From assembly GCA_037783545.1 (NCBI GenBank), contig JBBELK010000387.1, forward strand, positions 1,922,001-1,986,000: DNA of 64,000 nt, read 5' to 3'. Each line of letters starts with the position of its first letter. Within the stretch, counting starts at the first letter, position 1. Of this stretch, positions 22,088 to 33,500 are shown one piece after another. Made by a program: the position numbers and the translations under genes. The notes beneath the pieces are model-generated. The model searched no databases and was not told the DNA's origin. It saw nothing but the letters and a program-made list of their open reading frames with translations. The stretch comes from Henricia sp. BOLD:AAB3569. Lineage: Eukaryota > Echinodermata > Asteroidea > Spinulosida > Echinasteridae.

Positions 22088-22640
22088 GCCGGAAGACGCG
22101 TAAACTAGCAATGTATAGTCACTAGGGGTGGATGACGTGTAAACACGTCCACCATTCATTTGTACACACTGTGACTTGAACTTGACAGCTGTGGACGGCC
22201 CGTCAGTGTAGCAAATCTCACTCCATGGCGGCCGCCTCAGAGTGTTGCAAAGTATGATCTTTGGGCGAGAAGATTCACACAATGAATGTAGAAATAACTC
22301 TCAAGCATGTCAAGAGTCAGTATTTGTGGTGTTTATTTCAGCAGAAAAGTTGTGCTAACGTTAAGGCTATTTCACGGCTGTGGTGTGCTTGGAAACAGGC
22401 ATTGTTGCATCACAAGTGTTTAGCAAATTTTGCCTCTGAACTTCAGAGTCTGAAGCTAGCAAACGTTTAGCAGTGCTTAAGGTTACAGTCTCCATGAACT
22501 AGCCGGAGCCTCCGTTAGCACAATATCGGCTGCTGAACAGCTCCATGAGATTGGCCCCTGGTCTTAACTTTTGGCCAATCATATTTGCCTTTTTAAAAAA
22601 AGGTATTATTTTGCCAAAAATAATCCCGGCGTCAACTGGA
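22088..22640. mobile_element. Family W element, copy 2
   Basis: This shares GATGACGTGTAAACACGTCC, CCATTCATTTGTACACAC, CACTCCATGGCGGCCGC and AGTCAGTATTTGTGGTGTTT with 8228-8606. It has an extra segment (about 22340-22555) inside, so it may be a longer or nested copy. Confidence 0.5.
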
Positions 22641-23549
22641 TAAGCAGACCAAATGTTGCCTGTGCAATGACGAGACTCAGAATCCACAAATAATCTGGCA
22701 CCTTCCCAGTCGGTGTATATTTTATGATTATTCCCCGTAGCCTCGGGTAGAGGCTGTGAAATGTTTACTGCTATGGCTGGTAGGGGGTTAAAAAAATATA
22801 TTTAAATTATTTTTTAAGTTGTATGGCAACGAACAGCAAGATGTAAAATTGAATTTGACTTAGTTTTGTACTGCTATTTGGCAGGGGGAAAAAGCAAGTC
22901 CAAAGCTCTTAAATCCATTTTACGACAGTACTGCATGTTGGTCAAGTAGTATTTGTTCGAAATGAGTCTAAACCCAGAATTATGTGTAGGGTATTTTTGT
23001 TGTTCTGGCAAACAATGCTCCATGTTAAAAGAAAACTTTAGTTCTGAAAAACAATTCAGTCCTCAAAATGACAATAAATACATCAAATTTCATTTTTGGC
23101 AGACCCAAGTCGAGTCATTACAATCCCAACCAGTACTTTAAAAATAAATAAAAAATATCACAAACAAAGTTTTTAACTCTGGTTTCCTTTATTGCTTCTC
23201 AAAACACCAAGCAGTAACTATCACCATATAAAAATAAACTGAAATTATTTGTACAAAATAAAAAGGTTATGATTGGTTAAACGCGACTTGGAAAAGATGA
23301 CATGAGTTGCAATTTGCGTAAAGTTTCTGATCAATAAAATAGAAACTTTCTACTCCTTTGTCAATATTTTTGCATGCAAGCATCCACGAAATAAAAGCTT
23401 GTGAAACGGCTGTTCACCTTTTCCCAAATGATTCGCACGTTTACAATTACCACACGAGAGTGTATTGAACAAGTATTTTGCAGCAAATTTACCGACGATT
23501 ACTGTTTTACCACAAGTGATGACCAAAATATGTTAGAAAACTTCCTTAA

Positions 23550-24168
23550 AGGGGCCGTGTCACGGTTTGCGCATGCACCAAATCTTTTAAACATACGTGC
23601 GCTAATGAATGTAGTGCAATTTCGTTACACAACACCATTGGTTCGTGCACGTACTGCATCGGCAGTGTGTGTTCATTCATGAGTGTTTACAATACGCAGA
23701 ATTCAACTACATAGTACATGGTGTTGCGCGCCTTCATTCGATTCGGCATCGCGCGATCAATGTCTGGGGAAAATCGAGCAGCGGCCACGGTGATTTTCCA
23801 TCGACATAAGATTTGCTGTCGGGATCAAATAAGCATACCAGTTTTGATGGAAATCAAGGTTGAACAAATTGCTGTATCCAACCATGTTATTCATATCATT
23901 TCTGTCATGTGTTTTGATGAGATGAAAAAAAATATTTTTTTGAACAACGGCGCACACCCGGTGATATTGATGTTTGGCAGCTTAAAAATACGGCAAACAG
24001 CGCCATTTCAAGTGAAAAGTAGTCTATTAGGACAACCTGGGCGTTGACAAGTACACCACTGCCAAAATTACTAAAGAATTATAAGGGATGGCAAAGATTG
24101 AATAGGATATGCAGCGTCAAAATTTGAAAAAGTTTGCTGTGCATACCGTGACACAGCCCATTTAAACT
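23550..24168. mobile_element. TTAA-type MITE of about 620 bp
   Basis: The left end AAAGGGGCCGTGTCACGG and the right end CCGTGACACAGCCCATTTAA are inverted repeats, and GCGCATGC versus GTGCATACC extends them. The interior open frames are not protein-like. Confidence 0.6.
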
Positions 24169-24591
24169 CCAGTTTTAAAAATGAATGTGTACTACAAGCT
24201 AACCCGTTGCCCTAAATTTATGCGCATGGTTAAAGTATGTAGTTGATTCACTTTAACATGACAAGAAAATAGGCAAGATAAACCAAATAAATGTTAAAAC
24301 ATGGCAAAATTAGCAGCATGATCTGTAATTTGAGAACAATCCTTGCAACACAGTTCCACAAACTAAGCCTTACAAGTCCATAAAGCTATGTACATGAACC
24401 ACACCAACATTCTTTTCTGCAAGTTTTTCCTTTGCGACTTGTAGACGCCGAACAATTTTACACACCTTGGCTACAACACCGCCAATTTAATTTGTTCATC
24501 AATGTACTGAAACTGGTTTAGACAAAATGACGTACTGATGTTATGCTGAATACATTGCGTACTGATCGTCAACAGAGGGCGCTCTATATAC

Positions 24592-27500
24592 CTGCCGCCA
24601 TGCACTGCTCCAGAATCGAAACGTCTGAAGCGTCAAATAGTTCCATTTCAATCCGATCGCCTTCCCTATGTCAAAAATAAAATATAATAATAATAGCAGG
24701 TTTTTATATAGCGCCATTCCATATATAGATCATGTTGCCATCAGGAAATCACCAGAACCATTTCGCTTCAACTAGGTTGGCAGCCTGGCCATAAATTCAT
24801 GTGGTGTTTGTTACCATTGCTATCAACACTTTGAGTATGGTTTTTCTTGTCAACTCGTGAAGTAAAATTTTGGGTCATTGAAAATGATGTAGTATAAACG
24901 ATTCGCAATAATTAAAAGAAATCAGGGCACTAGGTTTTCAGTAGTTTTAGAGAAAAGTGCAATTTTGTCATATTTTTTTATCACTGATACACAACAAGGG
25001 GCCAATTTCACAAAGCGCTAAGATGCGTCTTAGGAAGGTCACTTCTTATCTTGGGACGTTGGTATGGGAATTAGGACGCATTGAACTCGTCTTAACTTTT
25101 GTGAAATGGATCCCAGATCGTGTTGGGATCTACTAACCTTGAAACGACCTCCGCTAGTAGGTTCTTTCCCAGGGCAAGTTGGCAGAACATCTGCAGTGCT
25201 TGGGTGTCGTCTAACGCTACCTGTTCACTGCCAGCAAGTTTGCAGCGTACCACCTATAGAGATAAAAATACATGTGAAATGTGACGAGGGGTTTATTTCA
25301 CAAAGTGCTACGAACCTTCGTGAATCGAGACGGTCATGTATTTAAATCAAGTTACAGGTCTCGCCAGTTAGTACAAATTATAAACTAGCCACCGAGACCT
25401 GGGATCGATTTCACAAGAGTTAAAGGGCCTGTGACATCCTAATCAACTTTGTGCCTAACCTTTGCTTCATAATGACGGATTACTTGTTCAACAAGACATA
25501 CTGTTGTTCGTTTGGATGTAAAATCAATAAAAGGTGGCCTTTTTCAACTTTGAAGATTTCATTGCAATAAATCACAGACAGAGGGCGCTGTTTTGAGTGC
25601 ATCACATAAGGAAGACAGAAGGGAAAAGTTAAGAAAAAACATAAGACTTCAAGTTGGACTTGTGGCAAATTGCTGCAGTTTCTACCACCAGTTTTGTCAT
25701 GGCTTACAGCAGGCAACGGATTACAAAAGTTTCGGGAAAATTGAGAAAAAAGTGGAATCTTTTGTGCACAGTTGAATGTGATTTTCCCGTTTGCCTCTTG
25801 TGACATCGTGACCTTGGTCATGAATATGCATATTCACATTAGCATAAAAACTAAAAACCTCTGTTTTAACCCCCAAAGCAAGCTCCAAATAGGATTTTTA
25901 TGACTTTAACCGAGTAAAGTGGTTTTAAAGCATAGATTACATTGATAAAAATCCTAAATAAGGGGCCCTTTAAGACGAGTTCAATGCGTCCCAATTCCCG
26001 TCCAAGATAAGAAGAGTGACCCTTTAGAACGAGTCTTAGCGCTTTGTGAAATCGGCCTCTGGATCATTAAAATACATTAGAAATTCCAGGCAGTACCAAG
26101 GAACTGCCCATCTAAAGAATTTTACCAAAACGGGTAACAATTTTTTAAACAAAATTTTAGAAAGCAATTAATCTTCCACTTTTATCACCGTAGTTCTCTG
26201 AATTGTGCTGCGTATACACATTTCTTTATAGGACAAAAAGAATGTTAAAGCTTTTGGAGAACTTACTTGAAAGGGCACTTGCAGGAAATTCTCAGCTAGC
26301 GGTTTGAGCGAGTCAACATCGGCGATCTCGATGTCGCCATGATCCAGCAAAAAACACTCGACCTGTAACACAGAGCAAAAAACTAATCAATTTAGAATGT
26401 GCTAAGGTTACCTTAGAGACTCATTGTATCATTTGCAACGACCCAATTTTGTTTTTCATTAGTCGACAAGAAAAACCTTACTCAAAGTGTTGATAGCAAT
26501 GGTAACAAACACCACATGAATTTATTTCCGTCCAAAATGGATTTCATGTTGGAAATTGACAACCGAAGATAGTTTTTTTTTAAAAGCGCCCCCATTTCCC
26601 CCATGGGTGTTGAGATTTTGATACCATATCATTTGTCATATTTTTTCCATTACCATTCTGAAATTTCGCGCTCTCAATCCGTATATTTTTAAGGATATCG
26701 TCAAAAAACCACCAATGTTTTGTAAACTAATTTATCCGGTTCCATAAAGCAGTGCAGTGATTACACCAACTTTTTTGCTTCCACATCCAAATTGGAGTTG
26801 GCAAATGTCCTGTTTTCTTCCCATGGATAGTATTTTATATGATTGTTAGGTTAGAACAAAATCCATTTTCTGCAAAAAAAGTTAACAAGCCCCTTTACCT
26901 ACCTTATCGCCTTGCACTGATCGTACTTCGACTCGCAGCCATTCACGGTTCAACTCTGCCACGTTGCAGTCCCCTTCTTCGGGCGGTTCTGTTAGCGTCC
27001 ATGTACAACACTGGTAGAAGGTTCTCATGTCCTCCTCTAGTGCAATTAACTGTTCCTAAAGTCAGGGTACCAAACATAAAAAAATTGATTTACGTATTTT
27101 GTTTGTTTATTTGATTTCATTTATTGTATTTTAGTGTGTAAAACACAATAATCATTTGAATTTGTATAGCACAATTAGTTAAAATGAGCAATTAAGGAAA
27201 AATGTGGAGATAACTAAAAACCTACATCGCATCTCAGTCCACAAATCTGTACAGAATATGGGTGGAGCCGGCATTTTGTATGTATATATGTACACAGTGT
27301 GGGCGGAGTCTGCATAATATGGGCGGAGTGTATGCAAATCTTTGCATGTGGGCAGAGCGAATCTAATGAATAATCATCTCCAATAAGGATAACAGAAAAT
27401 GTGAATGTGGGCGGAGTCTTCTTTTTGCATGCAAATTTATGCACAGCCTACTTACTGAATAATCATCACCAATGAGGATGATATAAAAATCAGCCAAACT

Positions 27501-30500
27501 CTTGATGTAGGCCACATACACGTCCAAATCATCCTCCTCCGGCAAAACCAAACTGGGTACCCCGGGTGCCTCAATAATGGGTGATCCCCATGCCTCACTG
27601 GGCGTAACCGTCCCCTCATTGGATACAGGACTGGGCGTGGAGTTGTTGCTGGCTAGTGGGGCGTTGGCCTGTGGAGCAGATTCTGCGGGTGTTGCGTTGT
27701 CGTTGGCGTAGGTTGTTGGGGCGCTGTTTATGGGCTTGAATTTGTATTGCGGTGTAGCTGATGTGGCCTTGTTTCTGTAACAAAAGCAACAGGACAAATT
27801 TAGTATGAAAAGTAATACATAACAGTACACAAACTGTTAACTGTGGCGAGCATAAAACCAAATTACCAATAACTGTTCTGTATAATATGAGTAACCTTTA
27901 TTTCAAACCTATTTTGCATAAATTATGCATGAAAATTATGCATAAATTATGCAGACTCCGCCCACATTTACATTTTGATTTGTTTTAATTAAATTAGATA
28001 TGCAGGAAATGATCCTTTGTAAAAAAAACTAGTCTTTGAATGTTTATGTTAGAGTAAGAAACATGACTTCAGACTCCAAATAAACACCGATAACTTTTTT
28101 TGCCCACTTTGAAATTAACTAACGCTGTATCAAATTACTGGCTTTAGCTGTTGCCAAGGACTGCTATAGTATTGTCTACTCGTAGCCATAGCCTATATGT
28201 AAGCCAGTAATTAGGATGTGTTGTAACATACACCCTGAATTACTCAACATTTTAAAGTAATGAACAGCATTGATAAAAATAGCTTTAAAACCATTTTATT
28301 TTCTGGTACTGAAAACAAAAAAAGGGTTGGTAAAGGCACAGGCTCGTCAGCAATGTGCGCACGCCAAATTCCTGCCACGAAATACGCAGCTCCATAGCAA
28401 AGGCATGGAGTTGCGTATTTCATGGCACGAATGCATTGCTGACGAGGGATGTGATTCGTTCCGTTTTTTCCCGGAATAATTTTTGTCACAGACCAATGAG
28501 ACAAAAGAAAGTTCCGGGAAAAACCGGAACAATCAAATCCCTGGATTAGTAGCAGTAACCACATATTATGCTATTATGCTATTATCTCGCGTAGTACACA
28601 TGTTCACATTTCACCACTGAAAAGCATGCACGAGGGATATGCAGGGAAAGGGTTAGTGTTAGTTTAATTGTTAAAAACTAAATTAGTTGAGGGAAGGTAA
28701 TTAGATGTTAAATGAAACCAAATGAAAACAGAAAATCGATGGTTGATGCAAAATAAGATAGCTGATCACACGTAAAGAACAACAGTTTTTGAAGGGAGAG
28801 TGGACAATTTTTTTTGGGGGGGGGGGGGGTGGTGGTAGCAAGCTGTATCTTTTAATAGACTCTTTTATGAGGTCAAGTAATGTCTTGTCACCGATACCCC
28901 ATTTACACTTTACGGTGTTCGACCCCGAGCTCGAGATTAGGCCCAGATAAAAAACGGTCTCGTGTAAACGCTCTTGGGACCAAATTGGCCCCGGATCAGA
29001 CCCCGAGATTTTGGTCTCGCGTTGGCGGAGGTTTCGATCCCGAGCTCGGGATCAGTTTGCGGTTAGATAAGCAATTAATCTTTACCGCGTCCGCTCCACA
29101 GCCGTAGCAGGGGGAAAGCCCGCAAAATTCAAGTGGTCTTGCACACTGTACATGCACACATTGTTCTATACGTGCACACAGAGCATATGACCTTTGACTG
29201 CAACTTGTGGCACAGCGCATGAGATCAACTACTGAATGTAAACGCGGCACTCGGGATCATTGTGGTTAACACTGACGCATTCTTATCAGGGAATCAATCT
29301 TGATCCCGAGCTCAGGACCAGTGTAAACACGGTGTGATATACATGTACATGTACTATGAATGTTTATCACAATGCGACTTCAGACTCAAATAATAAACTT
29401 AAGATTGCCGTTGCTTTAGGTGTGACCCAGAACATTAAACATCAACCGAACGTTTCAAAGTTTGATTGTTCCAAGAGATCTGGTAAGGTGATGTCTCTTG
29501 AAAACCCAGTTTGTTCGGACTTTGTGGACTCGCAGATGCTATTAACCTTGACCAGTAGGCTTTGATCAGATTTTAAAGACGTTTTAGTCACCTTTTGATC
29601 ACACACAATACCCACCAACTGTAGACAGTCTAGACGAAACAGACCTTTCGCACGGTGGCTAATTTAGGGGGTACGCATTTTGTCCCGACTCATCTGGTGC
29701 GATTATGCACTGTGCATTTCCTTTGTTGCATCATTTAAAGGAGTCTGAGTTTTCCAATGGATTTCTTTTTTTACCTTAGAATCATATAAAATCCCCAAAA
29801 TACTATCCATGGGGAGAAAACAGGAAATTTGCAATCTGCAATTTGGATGTGGAATTAAATACATGTAGGTTGGTGTAATGACTGCGCTGCTTTATGTAAC
29901 TTGATAAATTACTTTGCAAAACATTGGTGTTTTTTTTGACAATATCCTAACAAATATACGGAATGAGAAAGCGAAATTTCAGAATGGTAATGAGAAAAAT
30001 AGGAAAATGATATTGCATCAAAATCCCAACACCCATGGGGGGCTCAAAAATGTGATCTGGACACGCTCCTTTCAATACAAAACCTGACCACTAATATGGC
30101 TGCCGGACGCAAAGGGCCTATGCCACAGACTGGATTTTGATCGACAAGGCCTTTCCAGACCTTTTGGGACATCTAAGTGAAAAGACTCTAACCTGGACAG
30201 TTTGTGATTTTCGAGCAGATCTTTAAGAGCAGTTACTCTAGCTTTCGACTTGGTTGAACCGTCCCCAACTCCTACGAAGGGACCAGCGATGAAACAGATG
30301 GTCACAATGGAAGCAATGCCACTGCCGGAACGCTTAACAGTCTCATAAATCTTCATCTTGCCAAAGGTTTCCTTGAGAACCTGACGAATGTCCTGATCAG
30401 AAGGTCTTTGAGAAGGCGCTTCAACTGAGATTTGGGTTGTCTCTATTTGGTCCACTCGATCACTCTTCTCTCCAAATTTGGATGGCTTGGACATTTTCTC

Positions 30501-33500
30501 ATCTCTGGGGTTGGAGTACTGGTTTAAAGGAAGCCCAAACCGCTCTGCCCTCAGTCGCAAAATCTCGTCATGCGAGAGTTCCGATTTTGACTTCAAATCA
30601 ATCTGGTCTCCAAACGATCCTTCGACCTGCGAGCTCCTCATATCCTTTGAAACATCTCCCATTTCCTGTGCCGAATCAAAACTGACATTCCTTACTTTAT
30701 CCAGCACTGCGGGTTGAGGTTCTTCTTTGGAATTGACAACACAGAATTTTGTTCCTTTGACGGCAGAAAATACTTCAGGATGTTCTTTCCGGCTCTCAAC
30801 TTTCGGAACTGCTTTCGATTTCAGACCAAACCTCACCGCCCTGGCTTTCAGTTTGTCGTTTTCTGTGATGGAGCTTTCTTGAGTCGCAGTTGAAGTCTTC
30901 GTTTCCCGACCACTCCAGTCATCCGACGGCTTCCAAGACCTTTTCTTCAACCAACTAGACAAGCAAGCCGGGACATCAGAATCTTTTTTACTCTCCCCAA
31001 CAGAGCAACTGCACAAGCCAGCCCCGTGCTCGATCTTCAAGTAAAGCTCTTCCTGGCATCCAGCGACTACATCTTTAGGAGCGATGTTCCACTGATGAAA
31101 AATGTTAGCAGAAGCCGCTTCTAATGCCATGTTCTCGGTCTGTCCACCCCCTATCCCTTCTAACGAACCAGCCGAACAACGTACGCTGATGTACAACTGT
31201 CCTGCTACTTTCATAGTCACCACAGTGTGACAAAGTGACAAGCTGTGTTTCTTGCAGATCCTCTTCAAAATGTCTGTCATACTCTGGTTTGCCTCAAAAT
31301 TGTCCTGGTCAGACGAATGGACTGAATCCGTGTTCTCGGACAGCTTTTGAGTTGGGATAGTCTTCGCTTCAACGAGGCTATGATCGGATATAAACAGACA
31401 AGCACTAGACAAGATGACATGAGTGTCGCCAAACATGGGATGAGAGAAAAATTGTATGTTACTCATTGTGATTCGAACCAGAGACCTTTGACACACCGGG
31501 CAGATGCTCTACCAGCTGAGCTATGAGGCACAGTGGTAAACTCCCTCAGGTTTCCCCCAAGACCTCTGACATACTGGGCAGATGCTTTACCAGCTGAGCT
31601 ATGAGACACAGTGGTATACTCCCTCAGGTTTTCCCCCAAGACCTCTGACGTATGTACTGGGCAGATGCTCTACCAGCTGAGCTATTAGACACAGTGGTAT
31701 ACTCCCTGAAATTTCCCCAAGACCTCTGACACACCGGGAAGATGCTCTACCAGCTGAGCTATGAGGCACAGTGGTATACTCTCTCAGGTTTTCCCCCCAA
31801 GACCTCCCACACACTGGGCATATGCTCTACCAGCTGAGCTATGAGGCACAGTGGTGTACTCCCTAAAGTTTCCCCAAGACCTCTGACACACTGGTCAGAT
31901 GCTCTACCAGCTGAGCTATGAGGCACAGTGGTATACTCCCTCAGGTTTTTCCCCCCAAGACCTCTGACACACCGGGCAAATGCTCTACCAGCTGAGCTAT
32001 GAGGCACAGTGGTATACTCCCTGAAGTTTCCCCAAGACCTCTGACACACCGGGCAGATGCTCTACCAGCTGAGCTATGAGACACAGTGGTATACTCCCTC
32101 AAGACCTCTGACACACACAGGGCAGATGCTCTACCAGCTGAGCTATGAGACACAGTGGTATACTCCCAAAGATTTTCTCCCAAGAACCCAAGCTTTTTCT
32201 CGATAGCATGGATGTGCAGCTGAGCAAAGTAACAAACGCAAGAGTTGGTATGGTACCTAATCACCAATGAAATGAAATCACTAAGCACCGTACTAAATAT
32301 TGCGTTCATGAACATGTCACATGAAAGTTTGAAAAATGAATTGACCTGCAAATTATAATTTTTATTTTTTGGTAAGCTGATGGAAGAAAAAAAATGTATG
32401 AAAGGAAATGTCACAAAGCCACCTTTAAAGAATTGTTTTTGCAATTTCCCGTTTTTTTTTTTTATAAACTGTACGGTTTGGTGAGAACAGAGTGGATGAA
32501 AAACCCAGCCTGGCCCAGGCCATTCGGCCTGATATTTTGCCACTACATGTACATGCCCTAAAACTAGTACAATCTTTGTGGGTATTGATCATGACCAAAA
32601 GGTGACTGCGCCATAAATACCAGGGCCTTACAAGTGCTTTAAACCCATTAGCAACTATAGTGCATTGTAATACATTGAAATTATTCCCCAAACAACCAAT
32701 TTCACAAATGAAAAGCATTTTGGGTAGTATAATAGAGTAGGATAATAGAGTACAAAAGTGTGTTGCTAAGGTTACTGGGTCTACACTAAAACCAGTGAAC
32801 TGTTTCCCTGCGCTTTAGCAATGGACATTTCAGATTACCAGTGAATGTTTAGACCCAGTAACCCTGGCGACTGGTGTCACACTTTAGCAACTCTATAAAC
32901 AGGGCGGTGTGGGGCATCACAGTTACTACAAAAATTAAGTATGCCTCGACAATTTCTTTTTTTGAGACCCTTAACTTGAAATGGTTAAACTTAATAAACA
33001 CCCAATATATATATCCTAAACTGATATTTGTATATTGAATACGATTTTTTATTGAGGACACGACAGTTAATTTCTTAAAAACGCAGTCTTTATGTTGCCC
33101 ATTCAGTACACTATAAAGAAATTTTGCAACATGCGTAATCAATATTCATGACTCATGAATAATTCATAATAATCCCGCCAGAGCACGCTATGAAGTTTTT
33201 CAGTGTCTCGGGAAGGTACCGAGTATACAGTGCTAATATACATTGGTTAAAGGCGCAGGCTCGTCAGCAATGCGCGCGCGCCAAATCCGTGCCACAAAAT
33301 ACGCAGCTCCATAGCAAAGGCATGGAGCTGCGTATTTCGTGGCACGAATATGGCGCGTGCGCATTGCTGACGAGCCTGTGCCGTTAAGGGCAAAATAAAT
33401 CCTAATTAACGTTCATTCATTCTCCCCGACACAAGCTAAATCAATTACTGAATAATTTATAAGCTATCCATGACAATTTTCACGACCTACCTCCTGTCCC

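Larger units (their letters stand above)
21322..24591. other. Convergent intergenic region between TUBGCP5 and the TDRD7-like gene
   Basis: No further exon of either gene could be recognised on either strand. It contains a CTCF-like motif at 21601-21612, a family W element (about 22088-22640) and a long TTAA-type MITE (about 23550-24170). No AATAAA follows TUBGCP5 closely on the plus strand. On the minus strand a canonical AATAAA occurs at 23187-23192. The 3' ends of both genes are therefore not fixed. Confidence 0.5.

Noticed and set aside
31405-31496. Extension of the large TDRD7 exon upstream into the tRNA-like array
   Set aside because: The frame stays open by chance; a pyrimidine-rich acceptor at 31405 joins exon 7 in the correct phase, whereas the extension encodes array sequence.
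31599-32543. Open frames across the minus-strand tRNA-like array repeating REYTTVPHSSAGRAS
   Set aside because: They are translations of a tandem non-coding repeat; the same pseudo-peptides appear at 15194-16083 from the related array.
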